Positions 43,985-52,692 are shown, numbered from the stretch's first letter. The stretch is 64,000 bases of DNA from Deinococcus gobiensis I-0 (GCF_000252445.1 NC_017791.1:310001-374000), one strand, 5' to 3'. Made by a program: numbers and translations. The notes: generated from the sequence alone by a model not told the origin.

Positions 43985-43994
43985 GGGGTCGCGC

Positions 43995-46900
43995 ATGACG
44001 AAGAACCCCTCGGCCCAGCCCCAACTGCTCACCACGGACCTGTTCGGCACCTGGCGCCCCACCCCCCCGGCCAAGGGCAAGAAGGCCCCCAAGCCCGTCA
44101 AGAATCTGATCCTGCCCCCGGTGGATGTCGAGGCGGCCCGTTCGGATGATGCCGATCTGCGCGCCTTTGCCCTCCAGAGCGCCCCGCAGCCCAGTGGCCG
44201 CCCCCTGCACCGCCTCATGGGTGTGGAAGCCCTTCAGACCAGCGACGTAGCTACCCGCCTGAAGGCGAACGCCCTCGCCGACCAGATCGCCCGTACGGAG
44301 GGGGAGCTGACCCCCGAAGCAGTGCGCGCCCTCTTGGCGTTCAGTGGCGCCGGTGGGCTGGGCGACCAGAGCGCCTCGACGAACGCCTTCTACACGCCAA
44401 CGGCCCTGGCGAAGTTCTGCTGGGACCTCGCCAGCCTCCTCAAGGTGGGACCGCGCGCCCTCGAATTCGCGGCCGGTGGCGGGGTCTTCCTCGAGACCGC
44501 CCCCAAGTTCACTGAACTTACGGCCGTCGAGCTCGACGAGACGAGCAGTCTGGTCACCCGCGCCCTGTACCCGGATGTGGCCCACCACCACGTGCCCTTC
44601 GAGACGTACCATCGCCAGTCCCAGGACCAGCCCTTCAACTTGGTCATCGGGAACTCGCCGTATGGCGGGCGTGGGGAGAGTGGGAATCTGGACCGCCCAT
44701 CCATCCGCCCGGCGCACTGGTACTTCACCTTCGCGGGGCTGGAGCGCCTGCTGCCCGGGGGATACATGATCACGGTGGTGCCCGAGGCCATGCTGCGCAA
44801 CCCGAGCGAGCAGAAGTACCGGGAGGAGGTGTTGGACCGCGCGCACCTGCTGGGGGCGTTCCTCGTGCCGGAGGGGACCTTCCGGGCGACCGGGGCAGGG
44901 GTGACGACGGCCGTGCTCGTGCTGCGCCGGCATGATGCGGGAGTCTACGAGGTGCTCCAGGCCCTGACGCCCGAGCAGCGGGATCAACTCCGGGCCGTGC
45001 GGTGCGCCCAGGACATGGCCCTCCGCCTGTTCGTCGAAGGCACCGTGGCCTTCCGGCAGGGCAAGGACAATCTCTGGGCGACGACCGGTCTCTTTGAGAG
45101 TCTGGCGGCGGGGAAGACCGGTGTCTGGGCAGGGCGGTTCGGCGACCCGGTACTTGGGGGCGAGTTCGGCGTGTCCGAGGTGAAGATGGAGAACGTCGCC
45201 TACACGCTCACCCGTCGTCGTTTCGACATCCTCACCCGTCCGGGTCTGGAGTCGGCCATTCGGACCCTCCTGGGTGAAGCGGCGGCGCAGGCGGTGCGGG
45301 AGATCCCGGCGAGCCTGCACCCCATTCAGGAGGGCCAGGTCAGCCCCTGTCGGCGGTACCGCTTCGTGGCGGGCACGTGGCGGTACAACGGCGGCCTGAA
45401 CAACCTGGCGCTCCTGAGTGCCCTGGGGGTCGCCCGGTTGGCCGTCAAGGCGCGCGGCCGCCTGCTCAAGGGTGACCCGCACCTGCGCGCGACGCTGGAG
45501 GCAGCGCACGACGCGCATGTGCAGGCCTACGGTCCCTATGACCTCGCGATGATCGGGAAGTACGTGCCCCAGTTCCCGCTGCTGCGAGTGCTGGTGGATA
45601 CGAGCGGCATGCCGGTCCAGGTGCTGGATGACGTGCAGCGGGCGGCCATCCAGATCCACGGGGGGACCATCAGCGAAGTTGCCCAGCAACTCGAATCGTA
45701 CGGGCTGCTCGACGAGCACGCCCTGAGTGCCTATGCCCGCGTGCCCCAGGTGGCGGCCAACGCGCATCTCCTGGCGGAGTACGCCTTTGACGGGAAGCTG
45801 TGGGAAGCGAATGCGACGTACTACCGGGGCAACGCGGTCCAGAAGGCGCAGGCCTGCGACACGCTGGCCGCCGAGGCTCAGGGGGTGCGGCAGACCGCGC
45901 TGCTGACGCAGGCCGTCAAGCTGCGGGCCATGACGCCATGGAAGGACCTGTGCGATATGACGCTCGAACCCCGCGACGTCCTGCTGCCCGAGCACGTCCT
46001 GACCGCGTGGGTGAATGCCTACTTGGGCACGCGCACGACGGTCAAGCGCAATACCTGGGATCAGGAGGGCATCGAGACGGATCTGCTGCACGCCTCCCGA
46101 AGCAGCTATGGGGTGCAGCTGCGCCTGCGGAACACGTTGCAGGATGATTGGAACCTCGCGGACCGGAAGGTGGTGCCCAGTGGCCGCGTGCGGGATCTGG
46201 AGGAGTACCTGAATTACCGCACGCCGGTCCAGAGCGTACAGGACCAGGACGCCAAGACCGAGACGCAGATCAATGCCGAGCGCAGCGCCTTCCAGCTCAA
46301 GGCCGTACACTACGAGCGCGAACTGGCCGCGCACTTCCGCTCCTGGCTGCTGGGGAGCGACCTCGCGGGCGAGGTCGAGCTGGTGCTGAACGAGGCGCGT
46401 TACGGCATGATTCCCGCCCAGCCGGACATGCGGGCCCTGGTGCTGGACGCGTACAAGGGGCCGCTCGCGCACCCCTTCCAGGCGGGGCATGTGCGCACGG
46501 CTGCGCGGATGGACGGCGTGATCCTGAACTTCGACGTGGGGCTGGGCAAGACGCTCTCGGCGATGATGCTCGTCGCGCTGCTCCGGCAGTCCGGCCGCGC
46601 GCAGTTGCCCGCCATTGTGGTCCCGCTCTCCCGCTTGGGGGACTGGGTGATGAACGCCGCGACCGCCCTACCCAGCTATCGGGTGCTCGTGATCGGAGGC
46701 GAGCCGCTGCGGGATGCCCAGGGCAAATTCCTGCTGAACGAGGACGGCGAACCGGAAGTCCGCGAGGACACGGGGGTGCAGCGGCGCGTGAAGATCGCCT
46801 CTCTGCTGACGGACGCCCCGGATCTGATCATCTTCACCGCCGAGGCCTTCGAGATGATCCCCATGCTGCACGCCACCCACAAGGGCATGATCGAGTCCAA

Positions 46901-48224
46901 CCTGTCCTTGATGGGCAGTGTGGGCACGGCGGATACCTTCGATGACCGTCACCGCAAGCTGGGCGGGCATAAGGCGCTGGCGAAATACGAGTCGAGCCTG
47001 GCGCGGCACCTGAACCGGGTGAGCGTGGCTGAGGAGACCGACATTCCCTTCGAGGCCTTGGGGATCAATGCCGTCATCGCAGACGAGTGCCATATGTATA
47101 AGAACTCACATTCTGCCCCACGAGTGTATGGCGAAAGCAGTCCGAAGTTCCTGGGTGGGGGAGGGGAGAGTAACCGGGCGCTGGACGCCCTGCACAAGTA
47201 CCGCTTCGTGCGCGCTCAGGGCGGCCTCACGGCGGGGCTGACCGCGACGTTTTTTGGGAACTCCCCACTGGAGATCTTCAACATGCTGGCGCTGCACACG
47301 GACGCGCTGGCGAAGTACGGCATCCCGGACGTGTCGACGTTCGTCGCACGCTTCTGCGTGATCGAGCCCCGGTTGATCATCCAGCCGAGTGGGGACGTGG
47401 AGTACGTACCGTGTGTGATCGGCTTCCGGAACTTCGACGAGCTGCGCGCCATCCTGGGGCAGCACATCATCAAGGAGACGGAACTGTCCTGCCAGATGCA
47501 CGACGGGGTGGGCTTGAAGTTGCCCCCGCTGGAAGCGATCGAGCACGTCTTCGACCTGCCCCAGGAGGTCATGGACGTGTACGAGGCCGAGCAGGTGAAC
47601 CTGAACGCGCCGGACTCGGAGGGGGAGAACCACATCTTCTCGATCTATGCCCGGCTGCTCAAGCTGACCCTGCATCCGCCCCTGATGGGTGTGGACGCGC
47701 CGAACATCCGCTTCGAGACATGTGTGCAGGCCTGCTTGGAGGCCCGGGCGCAGGGGGGCAGCAACCTCGTGTTCATGTATACGGGTGGGGAGAACGCACA
47801 GACCTATCACGCCCTGAAGGCGGCGCTAGTGGCCGCCGGGTATCCAGAAGGGGAGATCGAAGTCATCACCGCCCAGACGCACCCTGGGGGCGGGGAACGC
47901 CTGAAGGTGGAACGCCGGGTGCGCCGGGGCGAGTTGACCTGCGTGATCGGGTCGAAGGTCATCGAGGAGGGTGGGAACTACCAGGGCATCACGGACCTGC
48001 ACCACATGGACTACCCGTACCACCACCAGGCGTTCGTGCAGCGCATCGGGCGCGCCCGGCGGCAGGGCACGTGGGTGAAGGTGGTGCGCAATCACGTGTA
48101 CTTCGCGCGGGGGTCGTTCGATGCGGTGCGCTATCAGCTGATGCTGGGCAAGAAGGGCTGGGCCGATCAGGTCTATGACTTGAGTGTCAACACACATGCA
48201 GCGCAATTGAAGCTGGCAGTCTGA
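43995..48224 (+). CDS. Large DNA methyltransferase-helicase (DarB/SNF2-like)
   Basis: The 1409-residue protein joins an N6-adenine methyltransferase (ALEFAAGGGVFLETAPKFTE, catalytic FNLVIGNSPYGG near residue 220) to an SF2 helicase. Helicase motifs are ILNFDVGLGKTLSAMMLVAL (Walker A near 845), AVIADECHMYKNSH (near 1025), LTAGLTATFFGNSPLEIFNM and YHHQAFVQRIGRARRQGTWV (motif VI near 1348). Such fusions occur on phages and conjugative plasmids, and some protect incoming DNA from restriction. The catalytic motif is NSPY rather than the more usual NPPY. It is the last and largest hairpin-linked gene. Confidence 0.85.
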   Translation: MTKNPSAQPQLLTTDLFGTWRPTPPAKGKKAPKPVKNLILPPVDVEAARSDDADLRAFALQSAPQPSGRPLHRLMGVEALQTSDVATRLKANALADQIARTEGELTPEAVRALLAFSGAGGLGDQSASTNAFYTPTALAKFCWDLASLLKVGPRALEFAAGGGVFLETAPKFTELTAVELDETSSLVTRALYPDVAHHHVPFETYHRQSQDQPFNLVIGNSPYGGRGESGNLDRPSIRPAHWYFTFAGLERLLPGGYMITVVPEAMLRNPSEQKYREEVLDRAHLLGAFLVPEGTFRATGAGVTTAVLVLRRHDAGVYEVLQALTPEQRDQLRAVRCAQDMALRLFVEGTVAFRQGKDNLWATTGLFESLAAGKTGVWAGRFGDPVLGGEFGVSEVKMENVAYTLTRRRFDILTRPGLESAIRTLLGEAAAQAVREIPASLHPIQEGQVSPCRRYRFVAGTWRYNGGLNNLALLSALGVARLAVKARGRLLKGDPHLRATLEAAHDAHVQAYGPYDLAMIGKYVPQFPLLRVLVDTSGMPVQVLDDVQRAAIQIHGGTISEVAQQLESYGLLDEHALSAYARVPQVAANAHLLAEYAFDGKLWEANATYYRGNAVQKAQACDTLAAEAQGVRQTALLTQAVKLRAMTPWKDLCDMTLEPRDVLLPEHVLTAWVNAYLGTRTTVKRNTWDQEGIETDLLHASRSSYGVQLRLRNTLQDDWNLADRKVVPSGRVRDLEEYLNYRTPVQSVQDQDAKTETQINAERSAFQLKAVHYERELAAHFRSWLLGSDLAGEVELVLNEARYGMIPAQPDMRALVLDAYKGPLAHPFQAGHVRTAARMDGVILNFDVGLGKTLSAMMLVALLRQSGRAQLPAIVVPLSRLGDWVMNAATALPSYRVLVIGGEPLRDAQGKFLLNEDGEPEVREDTGVQRRVKIASLLTDAPDLIIFTAEAFEMIPMLHATHKGMIESNLSLMGSVGTADTFDDRHRKLGGHKALAKYESSLARHLNRVSVAEETDIPFEALGINAVIADECHMYKNSHSAPRVYGESSPKFLGGGGESNRALDALHKYRFVRAQGGLTAGLTATFFGNSPLEIFNMLALHTDALAKYGIPDVSTFVARFCVIEPRLIIQPSGDVEYVPCVIGFRNFDELRAILGQHIIKETELSCQMHDGVGLKLPPLEAIEHVFDLPQEVMDVYEAEQVNLNAPDSEGENHIFSIYARLLKLTLHPPLMGVDAPNIRFETCVQACLEARAQGGSNLVFMYTGGENAQTYHALKAALVAAGYPEGEIEVITAQTHPGGGERLKVERRVRRGELTCVIGSKVIEEGGNYQGITDLHHMDYPYHHQAFVQRIGRARRQGTWVKVVRNHVYFARGSFDAVRYQLMLGKKGWADQVYDLSVNTHAAQLKLAV

Positions 48225-48271
48225 TCTCACCTACGAAAAGGCAGGGTGTACACGATAGGGGAGAGGAGAGG

Positions 48272-48649
48272 TCATTCTCGCGCTGTTAGGAATCCCGTGA
48301 TAGGCCATCCAGCACGCTCGGGACCCAGCTCAGCCGTCGCCTCCGGCCCGAGAGTCGAGTCGGCGCGCGCTGTGGACTGGCCCGTCTGCCCGGCATGGAT
48401 CGTCAGCACCCCGCCCGCACTGCTCACCCCCGTGTGCCACATAGGGACCGTCATCGAGGCATCCTCTCCCCGCACGGCCGCGTGGACGACCTGGTCGAAG
48501 GGCGCGGCGTAGGTCGGACTGAGGTCGAACCAGAAGACCTGCTCACCGTTCACCCGACCCACCACGCGGTAGGTGTACCCATATAGCGAGAAGGTCAACT
48601 CGGCACCGGCAGGTGCGACGGGGATCAGGGTCAGGTGCTGGGGAGGCAT
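48272..48649 (-). CDS. Unknown protein C (paralogue of 31273-31650)
   Basis: The 125-residue protein starts PPQHLTLIPVAPAGAELTFS and matches the plus-strand copy over most of its length, diverging at the C terminus (WPITGFLTARE). TACCCT lies 6 bases before the ATG. It closes the second, inverted cassette. Confidence 0.65.
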   Translation of the reverse strand: MPPQHLTLIPVAPAGAELTFSLYGYTYRVVGRVNGEQVFWFDLSPTYAAPFDQVVHAAVRGEDASMTVPMWHTGVSSAGGVLTIHAGQTGQSTARADSTLGPEATAELGPERAGWPITGFLTARE

Positions 48650-48681
48650 GGAGACAGGGTAGGCCCGAGAGGGTATGCCAC

Positions 48682-49236
48682 TTATGGGTTTTCAAGAGTT
48701 CTACAAGCCACTTCCATCGGTGGTGGGAAGAGAATCAACAATTCCTCCGTAATAACAGCTATGTTTATATAAATTATAGAGTAGTCTAACGCAACATTTT
48801 CTTCTGGATGGAGCAGATAGTTGCGCAACTTCACGGTTGATTTCCAAAAATCAACTTGGCGGTCATCTAAGAGACTATCTCTTTTAAGGTTGTTGATTAA
48901 GTTGTGAAAACCGTATGGTTTCGAATTGGGGTCAATCAGGCTCAAACCGTGCTGCAATGAGTATTCACGTATGGCTGCTTCCGTTGCCATACCAAATTGA
49001 CCCATACCTATGGTTGCAAGAAGATTATAGAAGCCGCTGTAAGCGATACAAGCCAAGCCCCGATGAATAAAAGCTTTCACCAGTTCCGGAAAATGCTCTG
49101 GGATGGGTCCAAGTGCAGTATTTGCAACGTATTGGGGGTCTGCCATCCGTAAAGCTGTGCCGTCAAATATTTGTCCTAATTCCGGCGCAGAATCAAGTAG
49201 GTTTGCAGGCGTCAATGGGCCTTCTCTTACTGCCAT
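48682..49236 (-). CDS. Cargo gene E of the cassette, possible HEPN-type protein
   Basis: The 184-residue protein is AT-richer than its neighbours. Near the C terminus it has FWKSTVKLRNYLLHPEENVA, containing RNYLLH, which fits the R-x4-H motif of HEPN RNases on a helical background (FHNLINNLKRDSLLDDRQVD). HEPN proteins often act in phage defence or toxin-antitoxin systems. No partner antitoxin is visible. It occupies the position held by the unrelated gene D in the other cassette copy. Family assignment is tentative. Confidence 0.55.
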   Translation of the reverse strand: MAVREGPLTPANLLDSAPELGQIFDGTALRMADPQYVANTALGPIPEHFPELVKAFIHRGLACIAYSGFYNLLATIGMGQFGMATEAAIREYSLQHGLSLIDPNSKPYGFHNLINNLKRDSLLDDRQVDFWKSTVKLRNYLLHPEENVALDYSIIYINIAVITEELLILFPPPMEVACRTLENP

Positions 49237-49244
49237 CCTTCACG

Positions 49245-49487
49245 CTACTCCACCGGGACAGCCTCGTAGAAGTCAAAGTCGTACCAGCCGCCGGGTTCGC
49301 CGAGGTCCTGGCCGGTCAGGAGTAGTTCAGTGGCCCAGAGGTCCCAGACGGCGGCCTGCACGTCGGGGTGGCAGCCCAGGTAGTCCGCCAGCGCCCGGTG
49401 GTCCTCCCCCGGCGGCAGCCCCAGGCCCGCGCGCTGGTACAGGTCGCCGACCAAGAGGGTGAGGTCGGGGTGGGAGAGGTGCTGCAC
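49245..49487 (-). CDS. Unknown protein B, intact (paralogue of 30631-30873)
   Basis: GTG 49487 lies 6 bases after TACCCT. The 80-residue protein reads QHLSHPDLTLLVGDLYQRAG and DYLGCHPDVQAAVWDLWATE, ending FDFYEAVPVE. It is the intact counterpart of the copy broken by TGA at 30781. Acidic and small, it could be an immunity protein, but no family was recognised. Confidence 0.7.
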   Translation of the reverse strand: MQHLSHPDLTLLVGDLYQRAGLGLPPGEDHRALADYLGCHPDVQAAVWDLWATELLLTGQDLGEPGGWYDFDFYEAVPVE

Positions 49488-49560
49488 GCGGCCAGGGTAG
49501 CGCTGCTGAGGCGCGTGCGGGCGGCGGGGCCGGGGGCGTGATCGGCCCTATCCTTGCGTC

Positions 49561-49800
49561 ATGCCCCAGGTCTACGCCACAGCCACCCATATTCCCAGCG
49601 GCGAGGTGACCCGCACCCTCGGTCCCTTCGAGAGCCTGCACGCGGCGCGCTCGGCGGTGGTCGAGGTGGTCGGCCAGGTGCTGCTGTGGGAGCGGCAGAG
49701 TACGGGCGCGTTCGTCGCGGAGAAGTACCCGACCTTGTGGGTGGTTGAGGAACGGGTCGTGAGTACAGGTCGGCCACCCGGGACCTGCCCACTTTGCTGA
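49561..49800 (+). CDS. Unknown protein A (paralogue of 29869-30102)
   Basis: The 79-residue protein (PQVYATATHIPSGEVTRTLG, ERQSTGAFVAEKYPTLWVVE) starts 6 bases after a TATCCT box. It diverges from gene B, with a shared 70-base promoter region. The C terminus ends GTCPLC. Function unknown. Confidence 0.7.
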   Translation: MPQVYATATHIPSGEVTRTLGPFESLHAARSAVVEVVGQVLLWERQSTGAFVAEKYPTLWVVEERVVSTGRPPGTCPLC

Positions 49801-49811
49801 AACGACGAAAG

Positions 49812-49853
49812 GCCCCACCCCGCCCAGGCACGAAGCCGGGGGCGGGGTGGGGC
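49812..49853 (+). repeat. Hairpin repeat with conserved loop, copy 2
   Basis: GCCCCACCCCGCC (49812-49824) pairs with GGCGGGGTGGGGC (49841-49853). The loop begins CAGGCACGAAGCCG, as in copies at 29811 and 50564. It lies 12 bases after the stop of gene A. Confidence 0.7.
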
Positions 49854-49922
49854 ACGTTCAACGTTCGGGCAGTCTCAAGTTCTCGGGCACTGGAGTCCAG
49901 GTCGCGGCTGTCCCACCTTCCC

Positions 49923-50441
49923 TCAAATGGTTCCAGGACGAGCATGCCACTCATGCGTACACCGCTCTGATCCTGATGACCCCTCCCGTGTCAGATGGAT
50001 CGTGATGCCACTCTCAAAGGTGTCCAGCATCATCCAGCGTGAGAACTCCATCCGCAGCTTTCCGATGGTCTGGCGCCTCAAACCTGTGACCGCGTTGTTC
50101 TCTGTCAACCAGACCGCCAAAGCCTGGAGTTCTGGAGGTGTACCCCCCAGACATTGACGCACGATCGTTCCCAACATGGTCTGAACTTGCGTGAGTTCCA
50201 GCGCATTGAAGGCCGTTCGACTCGCTTCCAGGGTGATGTCCTGAAGTGGGTCTCCTGAAGCCGTGTCGGTGGTCAGCGTGAACGAGAAGGGTTCCGTATT
50301 CAGCTCGGCGACCAAGAATCCGGCAGTACCGGCTGCCTGAATTGCTCCTCCCCCCTGGAGAACAACGGCTTTCAGGGAGGGGGGCGTAGCCAAAGCCAGC
50401 GAAAGGAAGGAGAGTGAAAGCCAGGTCAGGAGTATCTTCAT
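49923..50441 (-). CDS. Secreted protein of unknown function
   Basis: ATG 50441 starts a signal sequence (KILLTWLSLSFLSLALATPP). The mature part has AVVLQGGGAIQAAGTAGFLV, MLGTIVRQCLGGTPPELQAL and SGITIHLTREGSSGSERC. The size and helix layout recall the secreted protein at 13643-14200. No family recognised. Confidence 0.6.
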   Translation of the reverse strand: MKILLTWLSLSFLSLALATPPSLKAVVLQGGGAIQAAGTAGFLVAELNTEPFSFTLTTDTASGDPLQDITLEASRTAFNALELTQVQTMLGTIVRQCLGGTPPELQALAVWLTENNAVTGLRRQTIGKLRMEFSRWMMLDTFESGITIHLTREGSSGSERCTHEWHARPGTI

Positions 50442-50563
50442 CGCGTATCTCAAGTGCTCTACGACTCCACCCCACCCCAGGTTTCCGAATAGAGCAAGGC
50501 CTTGCCTTTGAACTCACACTGGCGGGAAGGAAAGATGCGCTCAGGAGTTGTGATGCGCCGTAG

Positions 50564-50604
50564 GCCCCACCCTGCCCAGGCACGAAGCCGGAGCGGGGTG
50601 GGGC
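50564..50604 (+). repeat. Hairpin repeat with conserved loop, copy 3
   Basis: GCCCCACCCTGC (50564-50575) pairs with GCGGGGTGGGGC (50593-50604) with one T-G pair. The loop CCAGGCACGAAGCCG is conserved. It lies between two minus-strand genes. The flanking sequence 50454-50705 has no supported gene. Confidence 0.65.
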
Positions 50605-50705
50605 AGTCTCAATGACGGCAACGATTCCAGATGAGGTGATCCATCTCCCCGGCCAGACCGCGACGAGTTGCCCGGTCAGCAGGAACCCATGCCAGCCTCC
50701 CTTGA

Positions 50706-51101
50706 TCAAACCATAGGGGTAAGCCTCAGAAGGGCATCCAATAAGAAGCACCATCCACCGGCCATCAGGCAGGTCAAGATAGAACGCCAAGGAAGCCCAT
50801 CCGTCCTCCGCGCGTCTGCGCGGGTTGGGTCCGGGATCTCGCGCACTGTGAATTGCATGGTCGACATCACGAAGGACCCCGCAAGGCAGACAAAGACAAT
50901 TCCTGCGGCATTGAGCGCGCCAGAGAGGGTCGGCCAATGTACGCCATGCCATGCCATACCCAGACCCGAGGACAGCACGGCACCCATGCTCCCCAAAAGG
51001 ACGCCTTTGATCGCCAACTCCCTGACGGCCTGCCCACGGGATTGTGGCTGTAAGACGTGAGAGGTTGCCGGAGCCGATTTGAAGAGTGAGCTACGGGGCA
51101 T
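50706..51101 (-). CDS. Membrane protein of unknown function, 131 residues
   Basis: Three hydrophobic segments are visible: ELAIKGVLLGSMGAVLSSGL, ALNAAGIVFVCLAGSFVM and ILTCLMAGGWCFLLDALL. There is no clear ribosome site. After its stop another frame continues with IGCPSEAYPYGLIKGGWHGF, so the gene may be a shortened form of a longer one. Low to moderate support. Confidence 0.45.
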   Translation of the reverse strand: MPRSSLFKSAPATSHVLQPQSRGQAVRELAIKGVLLGSMGAVLSSGLGMAWHGVHWPTLSGALNAAGIVFVCLAGSFVMSTMQFTVREIPDPTRADARRTDGLPWRSILTCLMAGGWCFLLDALLRLTPMV

Positions 51102-51212
51102 ACGATGGAATATGTCTACATCATGGGAAGAGTTCCGCCTGGTGAGTTGAGGCAGGTCCGTGCCAAGTCACTGAGGAACGCATACCATTCAGTCCACCTG
51201 GTACTCAGGAAG

Positions 51213-51836
51213 TTATTGTCGACCTGCCGCGCCCAGGCGTGGCCGCACCCAGGTCTGGTAGGCGAACTCCAGGCCCTGCACGAGCGTCCGCAGGGTCTGG
51301 GCCGTGAGCCAGCCGCGCAGGGGCGCAGGCAGGTAGGGGGCAAGGTACTGCCCAAGCAGCTGCGCGAGCACCAGGATCACCAGCTCGCGCGCCGACGTGC
51401 CCTTGATCTGCGGCAGCACCCGCGCCACCACGTCGGACACGATGGTCCGGATCTCCGGGGCCAGGGTGAGGGCCTCCTGCCAGCTGAGCCTGCCGTCGCT
51501 GCGCAGGGCCAGGATCGCCTGCCGGATCAGGGCGTCGGTCGCCGGCAGCACGAGCGCCAGGCCCTGCGCCAGCTCGTTGTCGCCCAGCGGCACCGTCTCA
51601 GTCGCCGGGATGTCGAGCGCCGGCACCTGCACGCTGGGCAGCGGGACCGGCGCGGCGCTCGCGGGCGTCCCTGTGGGCAGCGGCACCGGGCGGGTGGTGG
51701 TCGCCGGGCCGGTCGGCAGCGGGACGGGGCGCACCTGTACGGTCTTCTCGATCACGGTGCCCTGCTCGCGGCGCTTGCGCAGGATCTCGGCAATACGGGG
51801 GTCAATGTTCTGGGGCAGCACGGGGATGGTCGTCAT
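51213..51836 (-). CDS. Phage-associated protein with Pro-rich linker
   Basis: ATG 51836 follows AGGAG. Residues about 35-75 are a repetitive Pro/Leu/Thr linker (VRPVPLPTGPATTTRPVPLP). The C-terminal ~130 residues are helical (GLALVLPATDALIRQAILAL, SARELVILVLAQLLGQYLAP). It is the last gene of the lysis block. Function unknown. Confidence 0.6.
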   Translation of the reverse strand: MTTIPVLPQNIDPRIAEILRKRREQGTVIEKTVQVRPVPLPTGPATTTRPVPLPTGTPASAAPVPLPSVQVPALDIPATETVPLGDNELAQGLALVLPATDALIRQAILALRSDGRLSWQEALTLAPEIRTIVSDVVARVLPQIKGTSARELVILVLAQLLGQYLAPYLPAPLRGWLTAQTLRTLVQGLEFAYQTWVRPRLGAAGRQ

Positions 51837-51915
51837 GGTCAGCTCCTGGAATGGCAGCGGCCCCACCGCGAGGGCAGGGCCGGGGAAGGGTAAGGGACGA
51901 GGCCTGCTGCACGCG

Positions 51916-52692
51916 CTACGGCAGGCGTTCGAGCACGAAGGTGTTGTCGCGCCGTCGCCACACCTTCAGGCGGCCGTACGCCCACGGGCCGCCCGCGACC
52001 GGGTACGCCAGATCCAGGGCCGCGAGCAGCTCCGGCCCCAGCGTCACGCCGTTGTAGGGGTTGTCCCGGCCGTTCCAGGGGGCCTGCTTGCCCCCGGGGT
52101 CCACCAGGGTGAAGCGCTGCACGGGCAGAGCCCCCAGCACGGCCCAGACCTGCCGGAAGCGCGCCAGGCGCTCGGGCAGGTGGTTGGGTAAGCCGGTGTC
52201 CTTGTTGCGCCCGTTGACGGCCGCGCTGATGGTCTCGACCATCGTCTCGCCGCCGGCATCCGCCCGGCTGTTCAGGCCGCGCGAGTTCCAGTAGTCGCCA
52301 GCGATCAGGGCCCCGATGTCCGGCCGCTCGGCCAGCTCAGGCGTCCCCTCCAGGTCGAGGCCCAGCCGCTGGCCCGCGCTACGGTAGTTGGCCCGGCCCG
52401 TCACCTGGATCGGCCCTCTGCCCATGTACCGCTTGCCGTCGCCGGGCTGGGTGTTGCCCAGGTTGGCGCGGCCCTCGTAGCCCCGCTGGGCGGGCGTCGG
52501 TCCCCAGACTTCCTTCGTGTAGTAGAGGCCGCCGCTCTCGTGCAGGATCTGCGCGAGCCAGTGGGAGAGGCGTAGCGGGGTGTTGATCTGGTAGCGGGTG
52601 GCCGCCGCGTTCAGGGCAGCCGCCCAGGCCTGCGCCACGGCGAGCGGCATGTTCCGGTAGCCCAGGCGCTGGAGCAATTCAGCAGTGATCAT
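51916..52692 (-). CDS. Endolysin, glycoside hydrolase family 19
   Basis: The 258-residue protein is a chitinase-type GH19 lysozyme: RLSHWLAQILHESGGLYYTK (catalytic Glu in HESGG), KRYMGRGPIQVTGRANYRSA and AAVNGRNKDTGLPNHLPERL. The last ~80 residues (FTLVDPGGKQAPWNGRDNPY) may be an extra binding domain. It should cut peptidoglycan at the end of the lytic cycle. Its ATG overlaps the previous stop. Confidence 0.88.
   Translation of the reverse strand: MITAELLQRLGYRNMPLAVAQAWAAALNAAATRYQINTPLRLSHWLAQILHESGGLYYTKEVWGPTPAQRGYEGRANLGNTQPGDGKRYMGRGPIQVTGRANYRSAGQRLGLDLEGTPELAERPDIGALIAGDYWNSRGLNSRADAGGETMVETISAAVNGRNKDTGLPNHLPERLARFRQVWAVLGALPVQRFTLVDPGGKQAPWNGRDNPYNGVTLGPELLAALDLAYPVAGGPWAYGRLKVWRRRDNTFVLERLP

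Noticed and set aside
10977..43994. Interpretation of the GC hairpins as operators of one repressor
   Set aside because: The distance between the half-sites varies from 2 to several bases and the stem sequence changes with compensation, unlike a fixed dimer-binding site. Not fully excluded.
43818..46490. 890-codon minus-strand open frame
   Set aside because: It is a shadow of the methyltransferase-helicase gene; no motifs, His/Arg-rich composition typical of antisense GC-rich DNA.
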